A stretch of DNA of 41,755 nt from a virus. How positions within the stretch are numbered: position 1 is the stretch's first letter; the number at the start of each line of letters is the position of its first letter. The stretch spans positions 1-41,755 of the IMG/VR virus record IMGVR_UViG_3300025326_000091; one strand, given 5' to 3'. The notes below the pieces were generated by a model that was not told the DNA's origin, did not search any database, and saw only the letters and a program-made list of their open reading frames with translations. The position numbers were made by a program, and so were the translations under genes. Below are positions 15,386-22,380 of the stretch, piece by piece.

Positions 15386-15906
15386 TGCGCGTCACGGATG
15401 TTCTACACCGCGCCGGCCTCATCAATACCGAGCACTTCTCGGACTACCACCGTGACCGTGGGACAGGCGTGCACCAGGCTTGCCATTTCTGGGATGAGGG
15501 AGACCTGGAAGATTCGTCCCTCGTCCCGGAGGTCCGCGTGCGTCTCGACCAGTACAAGCGATTCCTCGTCGAGGTGGGGCCCGAGATCATCGCAGCCGAA
15601 CGGGAGGTCGTGCACTCCGTACTCGGCTATCGCGGCCGACTCGATCGCATCGTCAGGATCAACGGCCGCACGGGAGTCCTCGACATCAAGGGAGTCTCAG
15701 AAGCACCGTGGCACGGCGTCCAGTTGTTCGCCTACATGGCCGCGTACAACTCCAACCTCAACACGGCCGCGCCAGCAACCGCACGCTGGAACCTCTACCT
15801 CTACGACGATCACTACAAGCTCGTCGAACGCACCGACCGGCAAGACTTCGGCGTATTCTGCGCGGCGCTTACGCTCGCCAGATGGAAGGAGAAACATGGA
15901 AGCTGA
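15385..15906 (+). CDS. PD-(D/E)XK exonuclease, RecB/Cas4-like, 173 aa
   Basis: The motif GRLDRI followed by GVLDIKG (about residues 83-104) gives the Asp...D-x-K catalytic pattern, and QLFAYMAAY supplies the later conserved Gln/Tyr. Such nucleases pair with annealing proteins as two-component recombination systems, degrading double-stranded ends. The ATG overlaps the ERF stop (TGATG). Confidence 0.8.
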   Translation: MRVTDVLHRAGLINTEHFSDYHRDRGTGVHQACHFWDEGDLEDSSLVPEVRVRLDQYKRFLVEVGPEIIAAEREVVHSVLGYRGRLDRIVRINGRTGVLDIKGVSEAPWHGVQLFAYMAAYNSNLNTAAPATARWNLYLYDDHYKLVERTDRQDFGVFCAALTLARWKEKHGS

Positions 15907-16588
15907 GATCCGAAACACCGTCCCGGAAGCCGAGGCACTCGTGGAAACCGGAAAGAGTCGCCTCGAATTGGCGATGACTCTCAAGATCGAGAGCAAGCCG
16001 GATCACGAGCTAGGTCTCGTCCTGTTCCAGGAGTTGTCCGACTGGGAGCGCCGAATCGCGGAATGGTTCGCGGCGCCGAAGGCCGCGGCGCACAAGGCCC
16101 ACCGCGTGCTGTGCGACCGTGAGAGTGCGTTGCTGCTCCCGATCAAGCAGGCGAAGCGCACCGTGGCCGAGCGCTGCGCCGGCTTCGTGGCCGACCAGAA
16201 GCGCAAGGCGGACGAGGAAACGCGGCGGCTCGAAGCTATGGCACGGAAGGAAGAGGAGGAGCGGAAACTCCTGGAGGCGATCGCAGCGGAAGAAGCCGGC
16301 GAGCCCGAGGTCGCGACCGCGATCCTAGAGGAGCCAATCACTGCGCCGACAATCGCCGTGGCTCCCGAGGTGGCGAACGTCGTCGGCATCTCCTCGCGTA
16401 CTACCTGGGGCGCCGAAGTCCACGACATGCGCGCGTTGATCGAATACGTGGCAGCGAATCCGCAGTGGACGGAGATCCTGCTCCCGAACATGCCGCGATT
16501 GAACGGTCTCGCGCGCACCATGCGCGCCGAGATGCGGATCCCTGGTGTTCGTGCGGTGCCAAACATCGGCTTGGCGGCGAGACGATGA
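15896..16588 (+). CDS. Coiled-coil recombination-module protein, 230 aa
   Basis: Not firmly recognised. Residues ~15-165 are helical and charged, with a strong coiled coil in the middle (about 90-140). The C-terminal ~60 residues look globular, with a helix-turn pattern before a basic end. The start ATG has GGAAGGAG and lies 11 bases inside the nuclease gene. The product may be a structural or accessory recombination factor. Confidence 0.62.
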   Translation: MEAEIRNTVPEAEALVETGKSRLELAMTLKIESKPDHELGLVLFQELSDWERRIAEWFAAPKAAAHKAHRVLCDRESALLLPIKQAKRTVAERCAGFVADQKRKADEETRRLEAMARKEEEERKLLEAIAAEEAGEPEVATAILEEPITAPTIAVAPEVANVVGISSRTTWGAEVHDMRALIEYVAANPQWTEILLPNMPRLNGLARTMRAEMRIPGVRAVPNIGLAARR

Positions 16589-16607
16589 CCAGAGACAAGA
16601 TGCCCGC

Positions 16608-16692
16608 GGCAAGGCCGTGTCTGGCGCGGCTTCGCGCGGCGGGGCCCGGCGTTGCGCGGCTTGGCTGGGCATGGCTTGGCAAGGCGAGGGAC
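16608..16692. repeat. Pentanucleotide GGCNN array 1
   Basis: Sixteen consecutive five-base units follow GGCNN, 13 of them with GGC exact, ending in GGGAC then TGA. An 18-base leader AAGATGCCCGYGGCARGG (16597-16614) overlaps its start. A 36-codon open frame at 16585-16695 runs through the array, but it is not kept in the other arrays. The rest of the gap, up to 16770, holds only a Shine-Dalgarno (AAGGAGGG) for the next gene. Confidence 0.85.
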
Positions 16693-16770
16693 TGATTCGA
16701 TAAACGCGGTCGGGTGCAGCGCTCAATTTCGAGCCAATCGCCATACCGCACATTACAAGGAGGGTTCCCG

Positions 16771-17340
16771 ATGGCAGAAGTCAAGATTCCAGTGAGCCTC
16801 ATCGGCAAGAGCGCGTTGCTCTGCCATAACCCGGCGATGATGGGCAAAGGCAAGTCTGGCCCGCGCGGAGCGAAGTACATCCCAACCCCAGAAGAAGAGG
16901 CCAAAGCGGGTCTGTACGAGCAGAACGGTCATTTCTGCTTTCCAGGCATCGGGCCTCGAAACGCGCTCGTGAGTGCCGCCGGCGCGTGGAAGATCAAGAT
17001 GGCAGGCTCCTCGCGGAAGGTCTCGGCGCGCCCCCTGTTTGCCTCGATCCAACCGTATCCAGAGCTGGTTCCGATCCTCGACGCGAATACTGGGAAGCCT
17101 CTGACGAAGTACGAGGTGGACACGCGGCGAGCCGTCGTGCAGAAGAACGGGATCCTGCGCTCGCGGCCGGCGTTCAAGGCCTGGCGACTGGATTTCGAGT
17201 TGCTCGTGGACGCGGAGGACGAGGAGCAGCTTCGGCAGGTGTTGCCCGAGGTGCTCGACTACGCTGGTCGCCGTATTGGGATCGGCGACTACCGTCCGGC
17301 GAAGGGCGGGTGGTTTGGAAGGTTTGAGCGGAGAGGGTGA
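16771..17340 (+). CDS. Hypothetical recombination-module protein, 189 aa
   Basis: A Shine-Dalgarno (AAGGAGGG) precedes the ATG. Visible features: MAEVKIPVSLIGKSALLCHN at the start and GRRIGIGDYRPAKGGWFGRF near the end, a Gly/Arg motif I recall in phage proteins of recombination modules. A single-stranded-DNA-binding or RAMP-like fold is possible, but I cannot confirm either. The gene is flanked by GGCNN arrays on both sides. Confidence 0.6.
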   Translation: MAEVKIPVSLIGKSALLCHNPAMMGKGKSGPRGAKYIPTPEEEAKAGLYEQNGHFCFPGIGPRNALVSAAGAWKIKMAGSSRKVSARPLFASIQPYPELVPILDANTGKPLTKYEVDTRRAVVQKNGILRSRPAFKAWRLDFELLVDAEDEEQLRQVLPEVLDYAGRRIGIGDYRPAKGGWFGRFERRG

Positions 17341-17353
17341 GACAAGCTTCCGT

Positions 17354-17423
17354 GGCTAGGCACGCCCAGGCCCGGCAGGGAGAGGCGAGGAGAGGCCTGG
17401 CGCGGCGAGGCGAGGCGAGGGTT
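17354..17423. repeat. Pentanucleotide GGCNN array 2a
   Basis: Fourteen five-base units in phase, 10 of the first 13 with exact GGC, ending in GGGTT. It lies in the 181-base gap before 17522, which also holds array 2b. Confidence 0.8.
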
Positions 17424-17440
17424 CGAGAAAAGATGCCCGT

Positions 17441-17500
17441 GGCAGGGCCGGGCGGGGCGAGGCCCGGCAAGGCGCGGCGCGGCAAGGCAAGGCAAGGGAC
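17441..17500. repeat. Pentanucleotide GGCNN array 2b
   Basis: Eleven units, all with exact GGC, then GGGAC and TGA. The leader AAGATGCCCGYGGCARGG (17430-17447) is shared with array 1, at 16 of 18 strict identities counting the two Y/R variants. A Shine-Dalgarno (AAGGAGG) follows for the next gene. Confidence 0.85.
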
Positions 17501-17521
17501 TGAAAACACAAGGAGGCTCCA

Positions 17522-18187
17522 ATGGTCAAGGAACTGCCGATTGAATCTCTGATCGAAGATTTCGACCTCTACCCGCGGACGATGGTCTCCGGACCACACG
17601 TCGCGCGGCTGCGCGATGCACTCACAGCAAGAATCACTACACCGCCCGTCATCGTCGACGCGACATCGAAACGCATAGTCGATGGATTCCACCGAGTGCG
17701 CGCCTACAAGCAGCTCGGACGCGAGACGATTGAGTGCGAGATCCGCATGTACAAGAACGATGCCGAACTGTTCGCTGATGCGGTGCGACTCAACTCCGGC
17801 CACGGACGACCGCTTGGACCATACGAGATCAAGAAGTCCGTCGAGACGCTCCGCCGTCTTGGTGTCGGAGAGAAGCGGATCATCGAGATCGTGCGAGCAC
17901 CGAAAGAGCGCATCGTGGAGATCGTCTCGCGGTTCGCCACGAGCACCTCTGGGCACGAATCAGCCGTAAAGGCCGCATACGAGTCGGACCTTGCGGGACA
18001 AGAGATGACAGCGGATCAGGAGGTTGCGAACCGCAAGCTCACGGGCATGAATCCGACGTTCCACGCGCGTCAGATTCTCATCGCGCTTCGAGCGGACATG
18101 GCCAGGATGACTCCTGGATTCGTCGCGGCGATGGACGAGCTGTGCGAGTTGTGGGAGAAGGTTAGGCCGGAACAGAAGACTGCTTAG
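17522..18187 (+). CDS. ParB-N-domain protein, 221 aa
   Basis: Residues ~1-90 show the ParB/Srx-like nuclease-fold pattern: a basic start, PVIVDATSK, and IVDGFHRVRAYKQLG. The rest is helical. The related N-terminal domain in 22381-23748 is fused to a methyltransferase. Free-standing ParB-N proteins in phages are thought to bind DNA or cleave nucleotides; which applies here is unknown. AAGGAGG precedes the ATG. Confidence 0.72.
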   Translation: MVKELPIESLIEDFDLYPRTMVSGPHVARLRDALTARITTPPVIVDATSKRIVDGFHRVRAYKQLGRETIECEIRMYKNDAELFADAVRLNSGHGRPLGPYEIKKSVETLRRLGVGEKRIIEIVRAPKERIVEIVSRFATSTSGHESAVKAAYESDLAGQEMTADQEVANRKLTGMNPTFHARQILIALRADMARMTPGFVAAMDELCELWEKVRPEQKTA

Positions 18188-18188
18188 A

Positions 18189-18263
18189 GGCGTGGCGCGG
18201 CGGGGCAGGGCTTGGCCAGGTGTTGCCGGGCCCGGCCAGGCATGGCAAGGCGAGGCGAGGGAC
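18189..18263. repeat. Pentanucleotide GGCNN array 3
   Basis: Fourteen units, 12 with exact GGC, then GGGAC and TGA, starting two bases after the ParB-like stop. The last units (GAGGGAC) sit eight bases before the ATG at 18268 and could serve as its ribosome binding site. Confidence 0.85.
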
Positions 18264-18267
18264 TGAG

Positions 18268-18591
18268 ATGACTCCAACGGCACGATCACTGGAGGTGTTG
18301 CGCGAGATGGGCTACGCCGCGGACGTCGTGGAGCGATGGATCCAGGCCGCACGGATCCGCAAGGACTGGGGAGGATGGGGGGACATTCTCGCGGCTCACC
18401 CACTGCACGGAATCCTCCTGATCCAATGCTGTGCCGGCGCCAGCGCTGCGGCTCGCGAGGCGAAGGCCCTCGGATCTCCCGCGCTCAACACCTGGAAATC
18501 CGCCGGAGGAAAAGCCGAAGTGTGGAGTTGGGCCCTCCGAGGCGCACGCGGAAAACGGAAACTCTGGACCTTGACACGCCGGACGCTCTAG
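18268..18591 (+). CDS. Nuclease-fold protein, VRR-NUC/Holliday resolvase-like, 107 aa
   Basis: WGDILAAHPLHGILLIQCC (about residues 36-54) resembles the D...(E/Q)x(K/Q) core of small phage restriction-fold nucleases, but the catalytic Lys position reads as Gln-Cys, so the enzyme may be inactive or use a variant motif. The C-terminal W-AGGK-EVW segment fits the same group. It starts with ATG directly after GGCNN array 3. Confidence 0.6.
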   Translation: MTPTARSLEVLREMGYAADVVERWIQAARIRKDWGGWGDILAAHPLHGILLIQCCAGASAAAREAKALGSPALNTWKSAGGKAEVWSWALRGARGKRKLWTLTRRTL

Positions 18592-18615
18592 GCGTAGACT
18601 CCGCGCCTGTAGATT

Positions 18616-18683
18616 CGAGGAGGGCAGAGCAATCGACAACCTGGCCTAGCCTGGCCGCAGCCTCTCGGGGACTGCCCTCCTCG
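18616..18683. promoter_or_regulatory. Large intergenic stem-loop
   Basis: CGAGGAGGGCAG (18616-18627) and CTGCCCTCCTCG (18672-18683) are a perfect 12-bp inverted repeat around a 44-base loop. The loop contains a decayed GGCNN tract (18643 onward) that ends in GGGAC in phase. It occupies most of the 133-base gap 18592-18724. Confidence 0.55.
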
Positions 18684-18724
18684 GGGCGCGGCCAGGCAAA
18701 GCCGTTTTCTCACCGAGGTGTCAC

Positions 18725-18871
18725 GTGGACCGCAACGACGAAACCCAAGCGACTGAGAATCCAGCCGAAACCTACCGCGAACGTATCCGCCGTGTCCTCC
18801 AAGCCGCAGCCGAGAAACCAGAAGCCATCGCAGAATGGGCTCGCTCTTGCGGATGGAGAAAGGAGAAATGA
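18725..18871 (+). CDS. Small hypothetical protein, 48 aa
   Basis: GTG start after GAGGTG; the stop overlaps the next ATG (ATGA). Short, acidic then helical, no motif. The overlap with the methyltransferase gene supports it as real. Confidence 0.5.
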   Translation: MDRNDETQATENPAETYRERIRRVLQAAAEKPEAIAEWARSCGWRKEK

Positions 18872-19761
18872 GCACGCTCGCCAAGAGGCCGAAGGGAGCA
18901 GTCCAGAAGTACAATCCCGAGAAGGGCCTCAAGACGATTGCGGTCGCAGAGACGGCCGAAAAGTACTACCGCAGAGCCAAAGATCCGGAGAAGCTCACGC
19001 AAGCGGTAGAGGTGAAACTGACGGCGCAACGCGAATTCGTCGCGTGGTGGGATCAGCAAGAGAAAGACAAGGGCGGGCGTCCAGAGAAAACCCGTTCCAG
19101 GTCCGGAACAGGTTTCCATGCGGACGCCTTCGGCCTCGACAGGAAGACGCTTCACCGCTGGCGGAAGAAGCTCGGCAACGAAAAGGTGTTCGAGAAGACG
19201 CTCGCACAAGCAATCCAACGCTGCATCCTCGTCTGTGAGGCGAAGAGCGCTACTGGTGCCGACGCTCACGTAGCCCAGAACGCCGGCGTCTCTGAATGGT
19301 ACACGCCGAGCGACATCATTGAACGAGCTCGCGATGTCCTTGGATCGATCGACGTCGACCCGGCATCTCACAAGGACGCCCAGAAGATAGTCAATGCCGC
19401 GACGTACTTCGATCTCAAGAGCGACGGACTACAACAAGAATGGAAGGGTACCGTCTGGTTGAATCCGCCCTACTCTCAACCACTCATTCAACAGTTCATC
19501 GAGAAACTCGTGCAAGAGTTCAAAGCACGGCGCACTACAGCGGCGATCAGTCTGACGAACAACGGCACAGAGACAGACTGGGGCCAACTTCTACTTTGTC
19601 ACTCTTCTGAAGTGTGCTTCCCTCGCGGCCGCGTGCGTTTCTGGAATACGACAGAGGAGTCCTTTCCTTTGCAGGGCCAGATGATCTGTTACTTCGGGGA
19701 TGGCAAGGAGTTCTTCGGTCGATTTGGGGAGCTCGGCGTGGTCATGGATGCGCACCAATGA
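18868..19761 (+). CDS. Phage N6-adenine DNA methyltransferase (Dam-type), 297 aa
   Basis: It is of the phage DNA N-6-adenine-methyltransferase type: EWYTPSDIIERARDV, DVDPAS and WLNPPYS (the catalytic NPPY, about residues 198-204) are characteristic. The N-terminal ~120 residues form a separate helical region with an HTH-like FGLDRKTLHRWRKKL. Recognition sequence is unknown. The gene overlaps both neighbours. Confidence 0.8.
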   Translation: MSTLAKRPKGAVQKYNPEKGLKTIAVAETAEKYYRRAKDPEKLTQAVEVKLTAQREFVAWWDQQEKDKGGRPEKTRSRSGTGFHADAFGLDRKTLHRWRKKLGNEKVFEKTLAQAIQRCILVCEAKSATGADAHVAQNAGVSEWYTPSDIIERARDVLGSIDVDPASHKDAQKIVNAATYFDLKSDGLQQEWKGTVWLNPPYSQPLIQQFIEKLVQEFKARRTTAAISLTNNGTETDWGQLLLCHSSEVCFPRGRVRFWNTTEESFPLQGQMICYFGDGKEFFGRFGELGVVMDAHQ

Positions 19762-20465
19762 CGCCGCCCAGAATACCGTTCGAGCTCACGAAGGAGTTTC
19801 AGGCGGGGTACATCGGAGAAACAGAACTACGCCGTTTTCTCCTCGAGGCACTACCCAGTAGCAGTTTTCTCGTGGACACCAGATCTATCAAGCATGGTTC
19901 TGGCGGCCCGCGGGCTGAGTCCAAGTCGTCGGCACTCATCCTCCCAGACTGGGAGGTCTTCGGGCAGTCTGGAGAGTTCTGGGTGGAAGCAAAGACGAAA
20001 CGCGAACCTACCCGCTGGATCATCGGCAGCCGCTATGACCATGGCATCGGCCGTCATCTGTTCGAGCACTATCGCCGCGTGCAAGCGAGCTCGAAAAGAA
20101 CGTGCTACATCTTGATCCTTGAGACAGTCGGTGGTGCCGTGCTGGTAAGTAGTCTCGACCGTATTGATGCAATGAAGCGGTTCCACGAGGCCCCTGGAAT
20201 GGATCCTGGTGGGATGTACTTCTGGCCTCGGGACGCTATGAAGATCGTCGGCTATCGCAAGAAGTACACTACAGGTAGACCGCCACCGTGGGAACAAGGT
20301 TCTCCGCCACCCGGACAACTCCCGCTTCTGTTTTCCTCCGAGGATCCGGTACGCGAAGAGCTCTTCCCCGGCGTCCCGATCCTCCGTCCCGAAGAACTCA
20401 CCGACCTCGACAGGTTCGTCATCGCAGAAACCGTCCGCGAGAACTGGCATCCCGGCAAACCGTAG
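19758..20465 (+). CDS. PD-(D/E)XK nuclease-like protein, 235 aa
   Basis: LPDWEVF and FWVEAKTKREP (about residues 58-79) give the D...E-x-K core of a restriction-type nuclease fold, with YDHGIGRHLFEHY a little further on (about residues 86-100) as a conserved helix. The C-terminal ~60 residues are Pro-rich and less typed. It may act on branched DNA or on ends in replication. The start overlaps the methyltransferase stop. Confidence 0.65.
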   Translation: MTPPRIPFELTKEFQAGYIGETELRRFLLEALPSSSFLVDTRSIKHGSGGPRAESKSSALILPDWEVFGQSGEFWVEAKTKREPTRWIIGSRYDHGIGRHLFEHYRRVQASSKRTCYILILETVGGAVLVSSLDRIDAMKRFHEAPGMDPGGMYFWPRDAMKIVGYRKKYTTGRPPPWEQGSPPPGQLPLLFSSEDPVREELFPGVPILRPEELTDLDRFVIAETVRENWHPGKP

Positions 20466-20474
20466 GGCGCAACC

Positions 20475-21923
20475 GTGGACGAACTACCCCACGACGACGA
20501 AGCCGAACAGGCCGTCCTAGGCGCGCTACTCTTCGCGCCGTCTCCACAACCACCGCCAGCGTTCCTATCCCCATCCGACTTCTACCGCAAGCTCCACGGC
20601 CGCATCTACGCCGCCCTACAAACTCTCGCCGCTACCGGCCAACCCTACGACTTGATCCTCCTCCTGGGCCAACTAGAATCTGACGTGAAACTCCGCGTCG
20701 AAGACCGCCGCACGATCGGCCGAATCCTTGGCATCGGCGCCGTCTCCAAGAACCTCGAAGCCTACGCCAGAGTAGTCCGCCAACAATCCATCAAGCGTCT
20801 CGTCATCACCGCCGCATCGGATCTCATGGCCCAAGCCTCCAACGGCGGCAACCTCGACCAGGTGCGCGACTGCCTCCGAGCCTCAAGCCTCACCCTCGAG
20901 GCCGTGATGGCCAGCGACAACCAGCAACCCCTCCGCGTGATCGACCTGGGTGACCTAGACACCGAGGAGCCGATACCCTGGGTAGTCCAGGGCTGGGTCG
21001 GATCACCCGACATTGTCGTCTGTGGCGCAGAAGGCGGTATGGGAAAGTCCATCCTCGGAATGGAGCTTGCCCTCGCCCTCGCCACGAACACCAAGTTCGC
21101 CGACGTCCTGGAAACCTACGGCGGGCCCTACCGCGTCCTCATGATCGACGAAGAGATGGCACCACGCCTCTCCCGCTTCCGACTCCGCCAACTCATCCGT
21201 GGCCGCGAAATCCAAAACCCACAAGACCTCCCACTCCGCTACCTATCCCAAAACTCCCTCCGCCTCGACGACCCACGAACACGCCGCAGCCTCGAGAGCG
21301 AGATAGAGACCTTCAAGCCGCACTGGGTGATCCTCGATACCCTCATCCGATTCCACGCGTTCGAGGAAAACTCCAACACCGAAATGTCACGTATCTTCAA
21401 CGACCACCTACGACCACTCCGCGCAACCCACGGCTGCGGCTTCTTCGTCCACCACCACCTCGCAAAACCCACCAAGGAACGCACGGAAGCCTTCCACCGC
21501 CTCCGCGGCGCCGGCGAACTCGGCAACATGTTCGACGACGTGTGGTCGCTCCAAGGCGACCGCCATACCCCAGACCGCACGCTCGGCGCCGAGAAGTGCC
21601 GCTGGATAGGCGGCGCCGTCCCCCCGCCCATCTCCCTCCACTACGAAGAGGCCGAAGACCGATCCTGGGCCCGACTAACTGGTAAGACCGGGACCGCGTC
21701 GGCCGAAGAGATCATCCGAGCAGTGATTGCCGAGGCCGGCGACCTCGGTGCCTCCCGCCAGACCGTCCTCGCCGCCTGTGAACTCCAACACATCCCACTC
21801 CCGACCGCCATCAAGACCCTCAAACGGATGGAAACCACTCTCCGAAAAGAGGGGGCCAAGGGTGGCAACTCCAGGGGCTCAATTAGGTACTTTTCGCTCG
21901 ACCAAAAAGGAGCACTCTTATAA
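20475..21923 (+). CDS. Replicative helicase-like ATPase (DnaB N-domain plus RepA-like AAA), 482 aa
   Basis: Residues ~1-110 look like the DnaB N-terminal domain (DDEAEQAVLGALLF). Residues ~180-390 are a RecA-fold ATPase of the RepA/AAA_25 type: Walker A GAEGGMGKS (about 182-190), a Walker-B-like VLMIDEE, and a hydrophobic-D VILDTLIRF. A wHTH-like C-terminus ends the protein. It is probably the replicative helicase of the phage. A GTG start follows the previous gene by nine bases. Confidence 0.75.
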   Translation: MDELPHDDEAEQAVLGALLFAPSPQPPPAFLSPSDFYRKLHGRIYAALQTLAATGQPYDLILLLGQLESDVKLRVEDRRTIGRILGIGAVSKNLEAYARVVRQQSIKRLVITAASDLMAQASNGGNLDQVRDCLRASSLTLEAVMASDNQQPLRVIDLGDLDTEEPIPWVVQGWVGSPDIVVCGAEGGMGKSILGMELALALATNTKFADVLETYGGPYRVLMIDEEMAPRLSRFRLRQLIRGREIQNPQDLPLRYLSQNSLRLDDPRTRRSLESEIETFKPHWVILDTLIRFHAFEENSNTEMSRIFNDHLRPLRATHGCGFFVHHHLAKPTKERTEAFHRLRGAGELGNMFDDVWSLQGDRHTPDRTLGAEKCRWIGGAVPPPISLHYEEAEDRSWARLTGKTGTASAEEIIRAVIAEAGDLGASRQTVLAACELQHIPLPTAIKTLKRMETTLRKEGAKGGNSRGSIRYFSLDQKGALL

Positions 21924-22380
21924 TTCTCCAAAAGACCACCGAAGGACCAATCAGTGACCACTTTTCGAAAACAGCCCCGAAAAAGGCGAAAGTCCGAGAA
22001 GTGGCCAAACAACGCGCTAATTTTCAATCAGTGACCACCGAAGGACCAATCAGTGACCACCGGAAACCCACGCCGTTGCCGAAAGACCACGGCGAAAGTC
22101 CAATGTTTTCCCCCCCCCTTATACCCCCCCCGGGGGAAGGGAATCGGCCCCCAGGTGGGCCGGCCGAAGAACCACCGAAGGACCACCGTGTGACCCTCCG
22201 GCCGCGCAAACGCGGCCTCTTGGCCGCGCGCGTCCGGACCCGGGTCCCTTCCCCGGCAGGATGGGCCCCCCGACCCCCCGTCCGTAGCACCCCCACGGCT
22301 TGGTCGCCAGGACGCCACACAAGCGAACGTCGGCGGCCACGGCGGTACTCTATGAGGCGGCCTGAAGAGGAGGAGAACGG
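21924..22380. other. Non-coding segment, candidate replication origin
   Basis: A 457-base gap between the helicase and the methyltransferase. It holds TATAAT at 21919-21924 at its edge, direct repeats (iterons), a C9-TTATA-C8-G5 tract (22110-22136), and a perfect GGCCGCG-caaa-CGCGGCC hairpin (22200-22217). Open frames crossing it are Pro-rich and repeat-driven and I do not believe them. Confidence 0.5.
21934..22068. repeat. Iteron-like direct repeats, 22-bp period
   Basis: A unit beginning CAATCAGTGACCACC occurs at 22025 and 22047, 22 bases apart, with a partial copy at 21948 (and its preceding GACCACCGAAGGAC at 21934). A 28-base segment is identical at 21934-21961 and 22033-22060. Related fragments lie at 22085-22104 and 22171-22183. 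The period is about two helical turns, as in initiator-binding iterons. Confidence 0.65.

Noticed and set aside
16585-16695. 36-codon frame through array 1
   Set aside because: ATGA overlap makes it possible, but the frame is not maintained in the other arrays, so I treat the tract as a nucleotide element.
17337-17552. Frame running through arrays 2a and 2b
   Set aside because: Its sequence is driven by GGC repeats, it runs into the ParB-like gene, and it is not parallel to the frame of array 1.
16608-18263. CRISPR array
   Set aside because: The repeats are five bases, contiguous and degenerate, with no spacers.
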